This document shows positions 1 through 5,821 of a stretch of 7,608 nucleotides of DNA, one piece after another. The notes under the pieces were generated by a model. It did no database searches. It was not told the origin of the DNA and was given only the letters and a program-made list of their open reading frames with translations. A program made the translations under genes and the position numbers. The number at the start of each line of letters is the position of its first letter. The stretch's first letter is position 1. This DNA comes from Tannerella sp. oral taxon 808 (GTDB taxonomy: Bacteria; Bacteroidota; Bacteroidia; Bacteroidales; Tannerellaceae), in NCBI GenBank assembly GCA_002890585.1, contig MIQB01000094.1, positions 1-7,608 of the forward strand. The letters are read 5' to 3'.

Positions 1-19
1 AGCGAAAAACTAAAAACAG

Positions 20-65
20 CCGGGCACATGTGATGGGAAACCAGCGTGTGCCCGGTTGCTTTTTT
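20..65 (+). terminator. Stem-loop with T-rich tail, possible terminator of an upstream gene
   Basis: CCGGGCACA (20-28) pairs perfectly with TGTGCCCGG (47-55), a 9-bp stem with an 18-nt loop, and TTGCTTTTTT follows at once. This fits an intrinsic terminator for a plus-strand gene left of the window, although the loop is long. The T-run is also the start of the first 41-bp repeat unit, so the tail may be a coincidence of where the array begins. Confidence 0.35.
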
Positions 66-468
66 CAAAAGTGCCCCAATTCCCGGCGGGTCTTGGGTTG
101 CTTTTTTCAAAAGTGCCCGATTCCCGGCGGGTCTCGGGTTGCTTTTTTCAAAAGTGCCCGATCCCCGGCGGGTCTTGGGTTGCTTTTTTCAAAAGTGCCC
201 GATTCCCGGCGGGTCTTGGGTTGCTTTTTTCAAAAGTGCCCCAATTCCCGGCGGGTCTTGGGTTGCTTTTTTCAAAAGTGCCCGATTCCCGGCGGGTCTC
301 GGGTTGCTTTTTTCAAAAGTGCCCGATCCCCGGCGGGTCTTGGGTTGCTTTTTTCAAAAGTGCCCGATTCCCGGCGGGTCTTGGGTTGCTTTTTTCAAAA
401 GTGCCCCAATTCCCGGCGGGTCTTGGGTTGCTTTTTTCAAAAGTGCCCAATTCCCGGCGGGTCTCGGG
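56..468. repeat. Tandem array, family A: ten 41/42-bp units
   Basis: Ten head-to-tail units begin at 56, 98, 139, 180, 221, 263, 304, 345, 386 and 428. Each reads roughly TTGCTTTTTTCAAAAGTGCC, then a CGATTCCCGGCGGGTCT core, then T/C and GGG. Units at 56, 221 and 386 are 42 bp because they carry CCCCAATT in place of CCCGATT. Small variants (CAATT, GATT, GATC; TCTT or TCTC) recur in a fixed order, so 56-220 and 221-385 appear to be identical 165-bp four-unit blocks. Each unit has an imperfect CTTTT/AAAAG dyad. The forward strand has no stop codon in any frame, but 41 bp is not a multiple of three, so nothing suggests coding. The array is not CRISPR: there are no unique spacers. Confidence 0.95.
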
Positions 469-757
469 TCACTTTTGCAAAAGTTGCGCAATCCGGGGTG
501 CGTCTCGGGTCACTTTTGCAAAAGTTGCGCAATCCGGGGTGCGTCTCGGGTCACTTTTGCAAAAGTTGCGCGAGCCGGGGTGCGTCTTGGGTCACTTTTG
601 CAAAAGTTGCGCAAGCCGGGGTGCGTCTTGGGTCACTTTTGCAAAAGTTGCGCAATCCGGGGTGCGTCTTGGGTCACTTTTGCAAAAGTTGCGCAAGCCG
701 GGGTGCGTCTTGGGTTGCTTTTGCAAAAGTTGGGCAAGCCGGGGTGCGTCTCGGGTT
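469..757. repeat. Tandem array, family B: seven 41-bp palindromic units
   Basis: This continues family A without a break and in the same phase. Units begin at 469, 510, 551, 592, 633, 674 and 715; 756 starts a decayed partial copy. The unit is TCACTTTTGCAAAAGTTGCG, then CAATCCGGGGTGCGTCT, then T/C and GGG. The first six units contain the perfect 14-bp palindrome ACTTTTGCAAAAGT (471-484, 512-525, 553-566, 594-607, 635-648, 676-689). The unit at 715 is chimeric: it begins TTGC as in family A and continues as family B, leaving a 12-bp palindrome at 718-729. Families A and B share the T-run/A-run dyad and the closing GTCT-T/C-GGG, so they are probably diverged relatives. The function is unknown; structural, protein-binding or transcript-level roles are all possible. 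Confidence 0.95.
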
Positions 758-836
758 GTTTTCATATAGAGCAAAAAATCATTCTCTCCTCCCGCTTTTG
801 CTTTCATTTGCGGCTCATTTAATTACCGTTTAAATC
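758..836 (+). other. Short AT-rich leader between the repeat array and the receptor gene
   Basis: Only about 80 bp separate the last recognisable repeat unit from the receptor start. The stretch is AT-rich. I see no clear Bacteroidetes -7 box (TAnnTTTG) with a -33 TTTG; the nearest look-alike is TACCGTTT at about 824. There is no Shine-Dalgarno-like purine run and no room for a cobalamin riboswitch. The promoter therefore lies in this short leader in a degenerate form, or within the array. Confidence 0.4.
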
Positions 837-2861
837 ATGGATAAAAGAAAACAGATGAACAAGACGCGCACCTTCCGGTTCCGGCGGTTCGCGCGCAAGG
901 CATACAGCGCCTTCAGCAGTATGCACAGAGTAGTAAACATCGGCGTGGTGGCCGGCTGCATGCTCACCTTCGCCCACGCCACGCGGACGGCCGCGCAGAC
1001 GTCAGTCGCACCTGACGAGCTGCCTACCGACAGCCTGCGTGAGGAGGTGCTCGACGAGGTGACCGTCACAGCTTCGCACCTCGAGACACCGCTCAGCGAG
1101 ACGTCTAAAATCGTCACCGTAATCAACCGAAAAGAGATCGAGCAGGCGCCCGTCCGAAGCATTCAAGACCTGCTGGTCTACGCCGCCAACGTCGACGTCA
1201 TCCAGCGCGGCGGCCACGGCGTACAGTCCGACATCTCCATCCGCGGCGGCTCAGCCGATCAGACGGCCGTCCTCCTCAACGGCGTCAACTTCTCCAACCC
1301 CCACACGGGCCATTACAGCTTCGATCTCCCCATCAACCTTTCCGACATCGAGCGCATCGAGATCGTGCACGGCCCCTCAGCGCTCATCTACGGCTCGTCG
1401 GCCTTCTCCGGCGGCATCAACATCATCACCAAGCAGAAACCAGAGACACCCCTCTACCTCGCAGCCGAAGCTGGCATGCACGCCTTGCGCGGCGTGGAGG
1501 CCCGCAGCTCACTCGGAGCAGCGCGCGCGGTGAGCAGCCTCTCCGTCGGCCACCGAGCATCAGACGGATACATCGCAGGCAGCGATTACCACATTTGGAA
1601 TGCCTTTTGGCAGACGCGACTCCGCTTCAGCGGCGACGACAGGTTAGATCTGCAAGCAGGCTATGAAAACAAACATTACGGTGCTAACACCTTCTACACC
1701 GCCCTCTTCCCCGACCAATACGAGCGCACAAGCGCCTGGACAGCCTCCGTCAAAGGCGCCTTCGGCCGCGCGCTGAAGGTCGTGCCCATCCTCTATTGGA
1801 ATCGCCATTACGACCAATTCGACCTCATCAAAAACACCGACCGGGGCCGCAACTTCCACCGCGGCGACACCTACGGAGCCAACCTCATCTTTCAATACAC
1901 CTGGGCAGGCGGCGTGACCAGCCTCGGCGGCGAACTGCGGCGCGAGGAGATCGTCAGCAGCAAGCTCGGCACACCGATGGCCACACCCAACGGCCACTAC
2001 ACACGAAGCGACGCACGCACCATCGTCAGCGCTACAGCCGAACACACCTGGACGTGGCAGCGCTGGGCCGCCTCGGCCGGCGTGATGATGCAGCACAACA
2101 CACTCCTCGACGGCGTCCGTTTCTACCCCTCCGTCGGCTTGGCCTACCGCCCCACCGATGCCCTGAAGCTGAACGCCACCTGGAGCCGCTCCACCCGCAT
2201 GCCCACCTTCACCGACCTCTATTACACCACCGAGACGCACACCGCCAACGTAGGCCTGAAGCCCGAACGCTCCGAGTCGGTCGACCTCGGCATCACTTAT
2301 ACCCAGCCCGCCCTGACGCTCCGCCTCGTGGGCTACCTGATGTGGGGGCGCGACGTGATCGACTGGGTGCGCGACTCGGGCACGGCCAAGTGGGCCTCGT
2401 GGAACTTCACGGAGCTCAACAAGCAGGGCCTCGAACTTGGCGCCACCTTCCGCCCCAGCGCCATCTGGCCGTCGATGCGCGGAACAACGCTCTCTGTCGA
2501 TTATGCGCGCATGAACCAGACGTGCGACAGCCACGGACTGGAGTCGCGCTACTCCCTGAACTACCTCCGCGACAAGGTGACCATCGGGCTGCAGCACCCC
2601 ATCCTGCGCGGGCTGACGGCCTCGTGGCACTTCCGCGCGCAGAAGCGCATGGGCAACTATCGCCGGTACGAAAACAAGAAGGACATGGGCCTGGAGCCTT
2701 ACCCGGCCTTCTCCACCCTCGACCTGAAGCTGAACTATGCCATCCGCCGGTTTGACTTCCACCTCGACCTGAACAACATCTTCAACGTCACCTATTACGA
2801 CATCGGCAACGTGCCCCAGCCGGGCTTCTGGCTCATGGGCGGCGTGGCCTTCCGGTTGTAA
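837..2861 (+). CDS. TonB-dependent outer-membrane receptor, BtuB-like (COG4206 type)
   Basis: A 674-aa TonB-dependent transporter that would take up a scarce ligand across the outer membrane using TonB-ExbBD energy. Residues 1-54 form a long leader: an arginine-rich n-region (FRFRRFARKAY, 13-23), a hydrophobic core (VVNIGVVAGCMLTFAHA, 32-48) and likely cleavage near AAQ (52-54). A TonB-box-like DEVTVTA lies at 73-79. The plug follows at about 84-199, with the typical LLNGV (146-150), IERIEIVHGPSALIYGS (171-187) and GGINIIT (192-198). The rest is beta-barrel, ending in LNNIFNVTYY (645-654) and GFWLMGGVAFRL. Size and sequence style match Bacteroidetes BtuB-like receptors rather than SusC (about 1000 aa). 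The ligand may be cobalamin, but no cobalamin gene or riboswitch is nearby, so it is unproven. An internal ATG at residue 7 is an alternative start. The gene is monocistronic, with a terminator behind it. Confidence 0.93.
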   Translation: MDKRKQMNKTRTFRFRRFARKAYSAFSSMHRVVNIGVVAGCMLTFAHATRTAAQTSVAPDELPTDSLREEVLDEVTVTASHLETPLSETSKIVTVINRKEIEQAPVRSIQDLLVYAANVDVIQRGGHGVQSDISIRGGSADQTAVLLNGVNFSNPHTGHYSFDLPINLSDIERIEIVHGPSALIYGSSAFSGGINIITKQKPETPLYLAAEAGMHALRGVEARSSLGAARAVSSLSVGHRASDGYIAGSDYHIWNAFWQTRLRFSGDDRLDLQAGYENKHYGANTFYTALFPDQYERTSAWTASVKGAFGRALKVVPILYWNRHYDQFDLIKNTDRGRNFHRGDTYGANLIFQYTWAGGVTSLGGELRREEIVSSKLGTPMATPNGHYTRSDARTIVSATAEHTWTWQRWAASAGVMMQHNTLLDGVRFYPSVGLAYRPTDALKLNATWSRSTRMPTFTDLYYTTETHTANVGLKPERSESVDLGITYTQPALTLRLVGYLMWGRDVIDWVRDSGTAKWASWNFTELNKQGLELGATFRPSAIWPSMRGTTLSVDYARMNQTCDSHGLESRYSLNYLRDKVTIGLQHPILRGLTASWHFRAQKRMGNYRRYENKKDMGLEPYPAFSTLDLKLNYAIRRFDFHLDLNNIFNVTYYDIGNVPQPGFWLMGGVAFRL

Positions 2862-2881
2862 TGAGTGATCACGCCATACGA

Positions 2882-2929
2882 ATCAGCCCCCATCCTGGCG
2901 CGCATGCCGGGCGGGGGCTGATCTATTTT
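2882..2929 (+). terminator. Intrinsic terminator of the TonB-receptor gene
   Basis: ATCAGCCCCC (2882-2891) pairs perfectly with GGGGGCTGAT (2913-2922). An inner stem continues with CCTGGC/GCCGGG (2894-2899 and 2906-2911, one G-U pair), and CTATTTT follows. It starts 20 bp after the receptor stop codon, the usual place for a terminator. There is no T-tract in the opposite direction, so it should act on plus-strand transcripts. Confidence 0.85.
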
Positions 2930-2951
2930 AGAGAGGTGGGGGAGAGGGGGC

Positions 2952-2965
2952 TTAATTATTAATGA
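2952..2965. repeat. AT-rich 14-bp motif shared with the spacer at 4778-4791
   Basis: TTAATTATTAATGA occurs here and again at 4778-4791. Both copies sit beside G/C-run-rich sequence (GGGGG and CCCCC tracts). This may be a remnant of a dispersed intergenic element. The rest of 2930-3031 shows no gene and no other structure I can support. Confidence 0.4.
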
Positions 2966-3031
2966 ATAATCGGGCGGTGCGTGCCCCCGCATCATTTCCC
3001 CCTTACTTATAGTCAAACGAAAAAGGTTTGC

Positions 3032-3112
3032 GTGTACCCGGTGCGGCCTGAAGGGCCGCCTGACTATAGCCCAGGGTAGAGCGACGCCTTCCGGGCGGAG
3101 CGACACCCTGGG
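3032..3112 (+). repeat. REP-like GC-rich dyad element, copy 1 (with loop insert)
   Basis: It begins GTGTACCCGGTGCGGCCTGA and runs through CTATAGCCCAGGGT to ACCCTGGG. CCCAGGGT (3070-3077) pairs with ACCCTGGG (3105-3112). The 27-nt loop carries the direct repeat GAGCGAC (3079-3085 and 3098-3104) around a small GC dyad. The outer part is the reverse complement of 3234-3271 with a few mismatches, so this is an inverted partner of copy 2. Copies 2 and 3 have only GTT or CGTTA in place of the large loop. Confidence 0.75.
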
Positions 3113-3134
3113 GATGCAATGCCCGCCCGATCCC

Positions 3135-3203
3135 CCCCGCATCCTCAAAAGCCTCCTCCCAGCAGGCTGGGAGGAGGCTTTTGAGGATGCGGGGATTTTT
3201 TTT
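3135..3203 (+). terminator. Very strong hairpin: 29-bp perfect stem, 2-nt spacer, T8 tail
   Basis: The left arm 3135-3163 is perfectly complementary to 3166-3194, with only AG (3164-3165) between them. It is followed by A and eight Ts (3196-3203). The form is that of an intrinsic terminator reading left to right, but the stem is about three times the usual length and the receptor gene already has its own terminator at 2882. It lies between the inverted REP-like copies 1 and 2, in the gap between two convergent genes. It could be a second terminator, or a structural element of the composite repeat. Confidence 0.8.
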
Positions 3204-3214
3204 ACGCCATCCAA

Positions 3215-3271
3215 CCCAGGGCGTTGCCCTGGGCTATCATCCGGAGGCCCTTCAGGCCGCATCGGGTACAC
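3215..3271 (-). repeat. REP-like GC-rich dyad element, copy 2 (inverted relative to copy 1)
   Basis: CCCAGGGC (3215-3222) pairs with GCCCTGGG (3226-3233) over a GTT loop. CTATCATCCGGAGGCCCTTC and AGGCCGCATCGGGTACAC follow, ending at 3271. The last 9 bases are the exact reverse complement of the first 9 of copy 1. On the minus strand it lies 46 bp past the stop of the 434-aa gene, so its hairpin could help end that transcript, though no T-tract follows. Confidence 0.75.
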
Positions 3272-3316
3272 CTCAATTTCCGCAATCCATTTTTGATTGA
3301 CTACACTCCCTCCGGC

Positions 3317-4621
3317 CTACACATTCTCATCGAGCGAGGAGAGGTATTTCTCAATAAACTCGTTGGAGATGCTGGTGAGCTTCTCGTCGTTACCCGCCAT
3401 GTCGCGCATCTTGTTGAGCCGGAGCAGGTGCTCGCAACCGGCCTCGCGAAAGAGGCTGGCCAGGCGCGAACGGTGATCGAAGTCGGAGGCCAGGAAGGTG
3501 CTGAGCCGATCGATGCAGAGGTAGCGTTTATCTAAGGCCTTCAGGCCGGCGTAGCTGGAGAGTATCTCGCCCTCCGGTGTGTGATCGTAGGTAATGAAGT
3601 AGAAGGTGCGGATCACAATCTTGCGATCACGCGTAAAGTCGGCAAAGAAGTATCCCACCCGCATGCCGAAGACGCTGAAGGTGATGAGCAGCGAACCCTT
3701 ATACCAGTCCACCTCCCACGTGGCGAAGCAGAAGTTCATATACGTATTGACCACGTTCGGCGAGAGCCCATCGACACGCTCAAACATGCGCTTGATGGCG
3801 TGCTCCTGGATGTAGACGGGGTAAGGCCTGTCAGGGTCCATCTCCGGGATGTAGGGGTTGTTGGGGATGCAGGCCGTGAGCCACCGGAGGCCATCGTTGA
3901 CGATGTCGGGGTAGCCCACACGGAAGAAGAGGCGGCGCTCCCCCTTGCGGTCGGTGCCCCAGATCGATTTGGGCTGGCAGGACGAGAAGCTGACCGTGCG
4001 CCCCACGCGGTTGTGAAACATCTCGAAGTTGTGCTTCTTGATCCACAGCAGGTGCATGCAGGGATTGGAGAGCTGAAAGAGGTAAGTCATGAGGATGCTG
4101 GAGTATTGATACTCCATGCGGACGAGCGCGCGGTCGAACTCCTCGGAGAAGTCGGTCGGGTCGTTGAGGCTGCGCATGGTGAAGCCGTTGTCTTCCACGA
4201 TCTCGAGGATGCGTTCGCGCGACTTGTCGTCGGCATAGCGGCGTGGGTCGCGCGAGTCGCGCATGATGTAGAGCGAGAAGGGCATCCAAATGTCGTAGAA
4301 GTCTAAGGGGGAGATGGTGCGTTTCTCACCCTCTCGCAGGGTGAAGGGCAGCTTGTCTTGCTGCATGAAGACGTAGAACTCGCGCTTGATGAAGGTTAGG
4401 TCGTCGCTATCGAAGACGCTCATGTCTGAGGCATCGATGCGGATGAGCGTGGGGCGTGCGGAGTAGAGCACCCGCAGCATGGATTTGTCGATATATGGGA
4501 TGGCGTCCGCGAAGCCCAGTTCGCGGAGCAGGGTGAACACGCGTTTCTTATAGACGTTCGATCGGCGGGCCTCTTCCTCTTTACGTACTCCGGGGCCGCT
4601 GGCCTTTTTCTTTTTCGGCAT
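3317..4621 (-). CDS. Hypothetical protein, 434 aa, function unknown
   Basis: I do not recognise this family. The predicted protein appears soluble: no signal peptide and no long hydrophobic segment. The N-terminus is strongly basic (MPKKKK, then a charged helix to about residue 35). Residues 100-245 are rich in aromatics. At 270-344 lies YIQEHAIKRMFERVDG followed by strand-like stretches (LLITFSVFG, RVGYFFADF, VIRTFYFIT). The HAxxRMxER pattern (H274, R278, E281, R282) before a small beta-sheet recalls DUF4258/BrnT-like RNase folds, but this is only pattern resemblance. The C-terminus (345-434) looks helical. The start codon is the first ATG after a plausible promoter and the frame fills the locus. 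It is divergent from pldA and convergent with the TonB receptor, so context gives no functional clue. It ends with TAG. Confidence 0.85.
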   Translation of the reverse strand: MPKKKKASGPGVRKEEEARRSNVYKKRVFTLLRELGFADAIPYIDKSMLRVLYSARPTLIRIDASDMSVFDSDDLTFIKREFYVFMQQDKLPFTLREGEKRTISPLDFYDIWMPFSLYIMRDSRDPRRYADDKSRERILEIVEDNGFTMRSLNDPTDFSEEFDRALVRMEYQYSSILMTYLFQLSNPCMHLLWIKKHNFEMFHNRVGRTVSFSSCQPKSIWGTDRKGERRLFFRVGYPDIVNDGLRWLTACIPNNPYIPEMDPDRPYPVYIQEHAIKRMFERVDGLSPNVVNTYMNFCFATWEVDWYKGSLLITFSVFGMRVGYFFADFTRDRKIVIRTFYFITYDHTPEGEILSSYAGLKALDKRYLCIDRLSTFLASDFDHRSRLASLFREAGCEHLLRLNKMRDMAGNDEKLTSISNEFIEKYLSSLDENV

Positions 4622-4646
4622 TACAGTGTATTTGTTTTCCTTATTC

Positions 4647-4675
4647 GGAAGGTAAAAGTATTGCTTTTCAGAAAA
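4647..4675 (-). promoter_or_regulatory. Possible promoter of the 434-aa gene
   Basis: On the minus strand, TACCTTCC (4647-4654) resembles the Bacteroidetes -7 box TAnnTTTG, with two mismatches. A T-run (4672-4675) stands 17 bp upstream, where a -33 TTTG would be expected slightly further away. The -7 box is 25 nt from the ATG. The match is weak and the call rests partly on position. Confidence 0.25.
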
Positions 4676-4771
4676 AGCGAAAGCTGCCTTCCGGTGCTAA
4701 TACCCGCTCCCCATGCGCCTTGTCGGGGCTTTATCGCTTACGTTTGCACGCCCTTATGATTAAGCAATGGT

Positions 4772-4864
4772 CTATGATTAATTATTAATGATTGATGGCG
4801 GGGAGGTGCCATTCTGCCCCCAGTCTCCGGGGGGGGATCATTGATAATTGATAATTAATCATAG
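4772..4864. repeat. 93-bp AT-rich inverted repeat with G-rich centre between divergent genes
   Basis: CTATGATTAATTAT (4772-4785) is the exact reverse complement of ATAATTAATCATAG (4851-4864). Inside these arms a second, imperfect pair (ATTAATGATTGAT and ATCATTGATAAT) extends the symmetry. The centre is rich in G and C runs (GGCGGGGAGG, GCCCCC, GGGGGGGG). It ends 18 bp before the pldA start, so it forms the pldA promoter/leader region or borders it. The form resembles a tiny non-autonomous element or a cruciform; no target-site duplication is obvious. Confidence 0.7.
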
Positions 4865-4882
4865 CTCCTTATTCCACTTTAT

Positions 4883-5794
4883 ATGAAGAAGATTCTCTAC
4901 CTCTTATTCTTCGCCCTCCCCCTTGCCCAGCCGGCTGCGGTGCATGCACAAGGGGAGGAGGAGATGTCAGCACTCCAGCGCGCTCGGATGCGTCGCGACA
5001 GCCTGCGCAGCGCGCTGCTTTACCGCTTTGGGGCTACGCGCCCGGACTACAACGCCGACAGCGTGCGCGCCGTGATCGAGAGCGGCCCCTACTTCGGCAT
5101 CTTCCGCGACAACTACTTCATCGGCGGCATCCCCATTGGCGAGCGCATCCGTAGGGATAACAGCAATGTGAAGTTCCAAGTCAGCATTCGCCACCGCCTG
5201 ACCAAGAGCCGCCTGCCGTTTGACACCTACCTCTTCCTGCAATTCACCCAGAAGACGATCTGGAACGTGGCCGAGGAGTCGTTCCCCATGCGCGACATGA
5301 ACTTCAACCCCGGCATCGGCTTGGGGCACCTCATCGTGTATCACAACAAATACATCGGCCACGCCATCTTCATGCTCGAGCACGAATCGAATGGGAAGGA
5401 CGGCGAGGCCTCACGCAGCTGGAACAAGGTTTCGCTCAGCGGCACCCTCATGCTCAACCGCCACATGGAGATGCAGCTAAAGACCTGGCTGCCCATCGTG
5501 GACGGGGAGAACAATCGCAACATCCTGCGTTACTACGGCCTGGCGCAGGCCGGCCTGCTCTATCGCTCCGACAACCGGCGTGTGCAGACGGGTTTGCTGG
5601 TCACTTGGCGGGCGCACTCCTTCAGCTTCAACACGCAGTGGGAGCTCAGCCTGAAGGTCAGCCGCCACGCGAACCAGTACCTCTTCGTGCAGTATTACAA
5701 CGGCTATGGTGAGAACATGCTCGACTACGATCGCTTCCGGAGCGTCCTGCGCGTGGGCATGGTCATCAAGCCCGAGGGGTTCAGCATTTATTAG
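4883..5794 (+). CDS. pldA: Outer-membrane phospholipase A (OMPLA)
   Basis: A 303-aa outer-membrane beta-barrel enzyme that hydrolyses acyl chains of phospholipids, typically those misplaced in the outer leaflet. Residues 1-22 are a signal peptide (KK, hydrophobic core, VHA-Q cleavage). The OMPLA signature is clear: TQKTIWN (122-128), MRDMNFNPGIG (136-146), then EHESNGKDGEASRSWNKV (166-183). H167, S169 and N181 have the same spacing as the catalytic H142, S144 and N156 of the E. coli enzyme. QYYNGYGENMLDYD (270-283) matches the conserved QY-TGYGESL-DYN segment, and the chain ends in an aromatic residue (Y303). Length is close to the E. coli protein (289 aa). The N-terminal stretch 24-70 before the barrel is charged and specific to this protein. 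The family works as a calcium-dependent dimer. It is a single gene converging on dacB; no consensus promoter is visible. Confidence 0.93.
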   Translation: MKKILYLLFFALPLAQPAAVHAQGEEEMSALQRARMRRDSLRSALLYRFGATRPDYNADSVRAVIESGPYFGIFRDNYFIGGIPIGERIRRDNSNVKFQVSIRHRLTKSRLPFDTYLFLQFTQKTIWNVAEESFPMRDMNFNPGIGLGHLIVYHNKYIGHAIFMLEHESNGKDGEASRSWNKVSLSGTLMLNRHMEMQLKTWLPIVDGENNRNILRYYGLAQAGLLYRSDNRRVQTGLLVTWRAHSFSFNTQWELSLKVSRHANQYLFVQYYNGYGENMLDYDRFRSVLRVGMVIKPEGFSIY

Positions 5795-5800
5795 CGGGGG

Positions 5801-5819
5801 GTGGATAATCATTACCCAC
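5801..5819. repeat. Short dyad just after the pldA stop
   Basis: GTGG-A-TAAT-C-ATTA-C-CCAC is a near-perfect 19-bp dyad with one A/C mismatch and a single central base. It lies 6 bp after the pldA stop codon. There is no T-tract, so it is not a standard terminator. It directly precedes the 23-bp repeats. Confidence 0.4.
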
Positions 5820-5821
5820 AT

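Noticed and set aside
56..757. CRISPR array
   Set aside because: The whole 41-bp unit repeats with no unique spacers, and no cas genes are nearby.
30..833. Three overlapping long open frames on the plus strand through the 41-bp array, and one on the minus strand (592-807)
   Set aside because: They are open only because the repeat unit contains no stop codon. The 41-bp unit shifts frame each copy, so all three forward frames give the same peptide pieces in rotated order. They have no plausible start context or protein-like features.
600..836. Cobalamin riboswitch ahead of the BtuB-like receptor
   Set aside because: Only about 80 bp of non-repeat leader exist and I see no B12-box-like sequence; the rest is tandem repeat.
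876..905. Twin-arginine (Tat) signal in the receptor leader
   Set aside because: FRRFARK does not fit S/T-R-R-x-F-L-K, and TonB-dependent receptors are exported unfolded through Sec.
1644..2762. 372-aa open frame on the minus strand and a 319-aa one on the plus strand (1796-2755) inside the receptor gene
   Set aside because: They are shadows of a GC-rich gene: low-complexity Arg/His/Pro/Ala or Val/Gly/Ala translation, with no recognisable domain.
2795..3296. Small open frames across the REP/hairpin region (2795-3271 minus, 3114-3296 plus)
   Set aside because: They translate inverted repeats and a terminator-like hairpin. Similar peptides (PGRCPGL type) are, as I recall, frequent false predictions over such repeats in Bacteroidetes.
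3581..4306. 241-aa open frame on the plus strand opposite the 434-aa gene
   Set aside because: It is an antisense shadow with Val/Glu/His/Ala-rich composition and no domain; the minus-strand frame is longer and more protein-like.
4681..4740. Possible CCCC/GGGG hairpin with TTTAT as a terminator in the divergent spacer
   Set aside because: The stem is only four pairs with a long loop, and it lies upstream of both neighbouring genes, where a terminator makes little sense.
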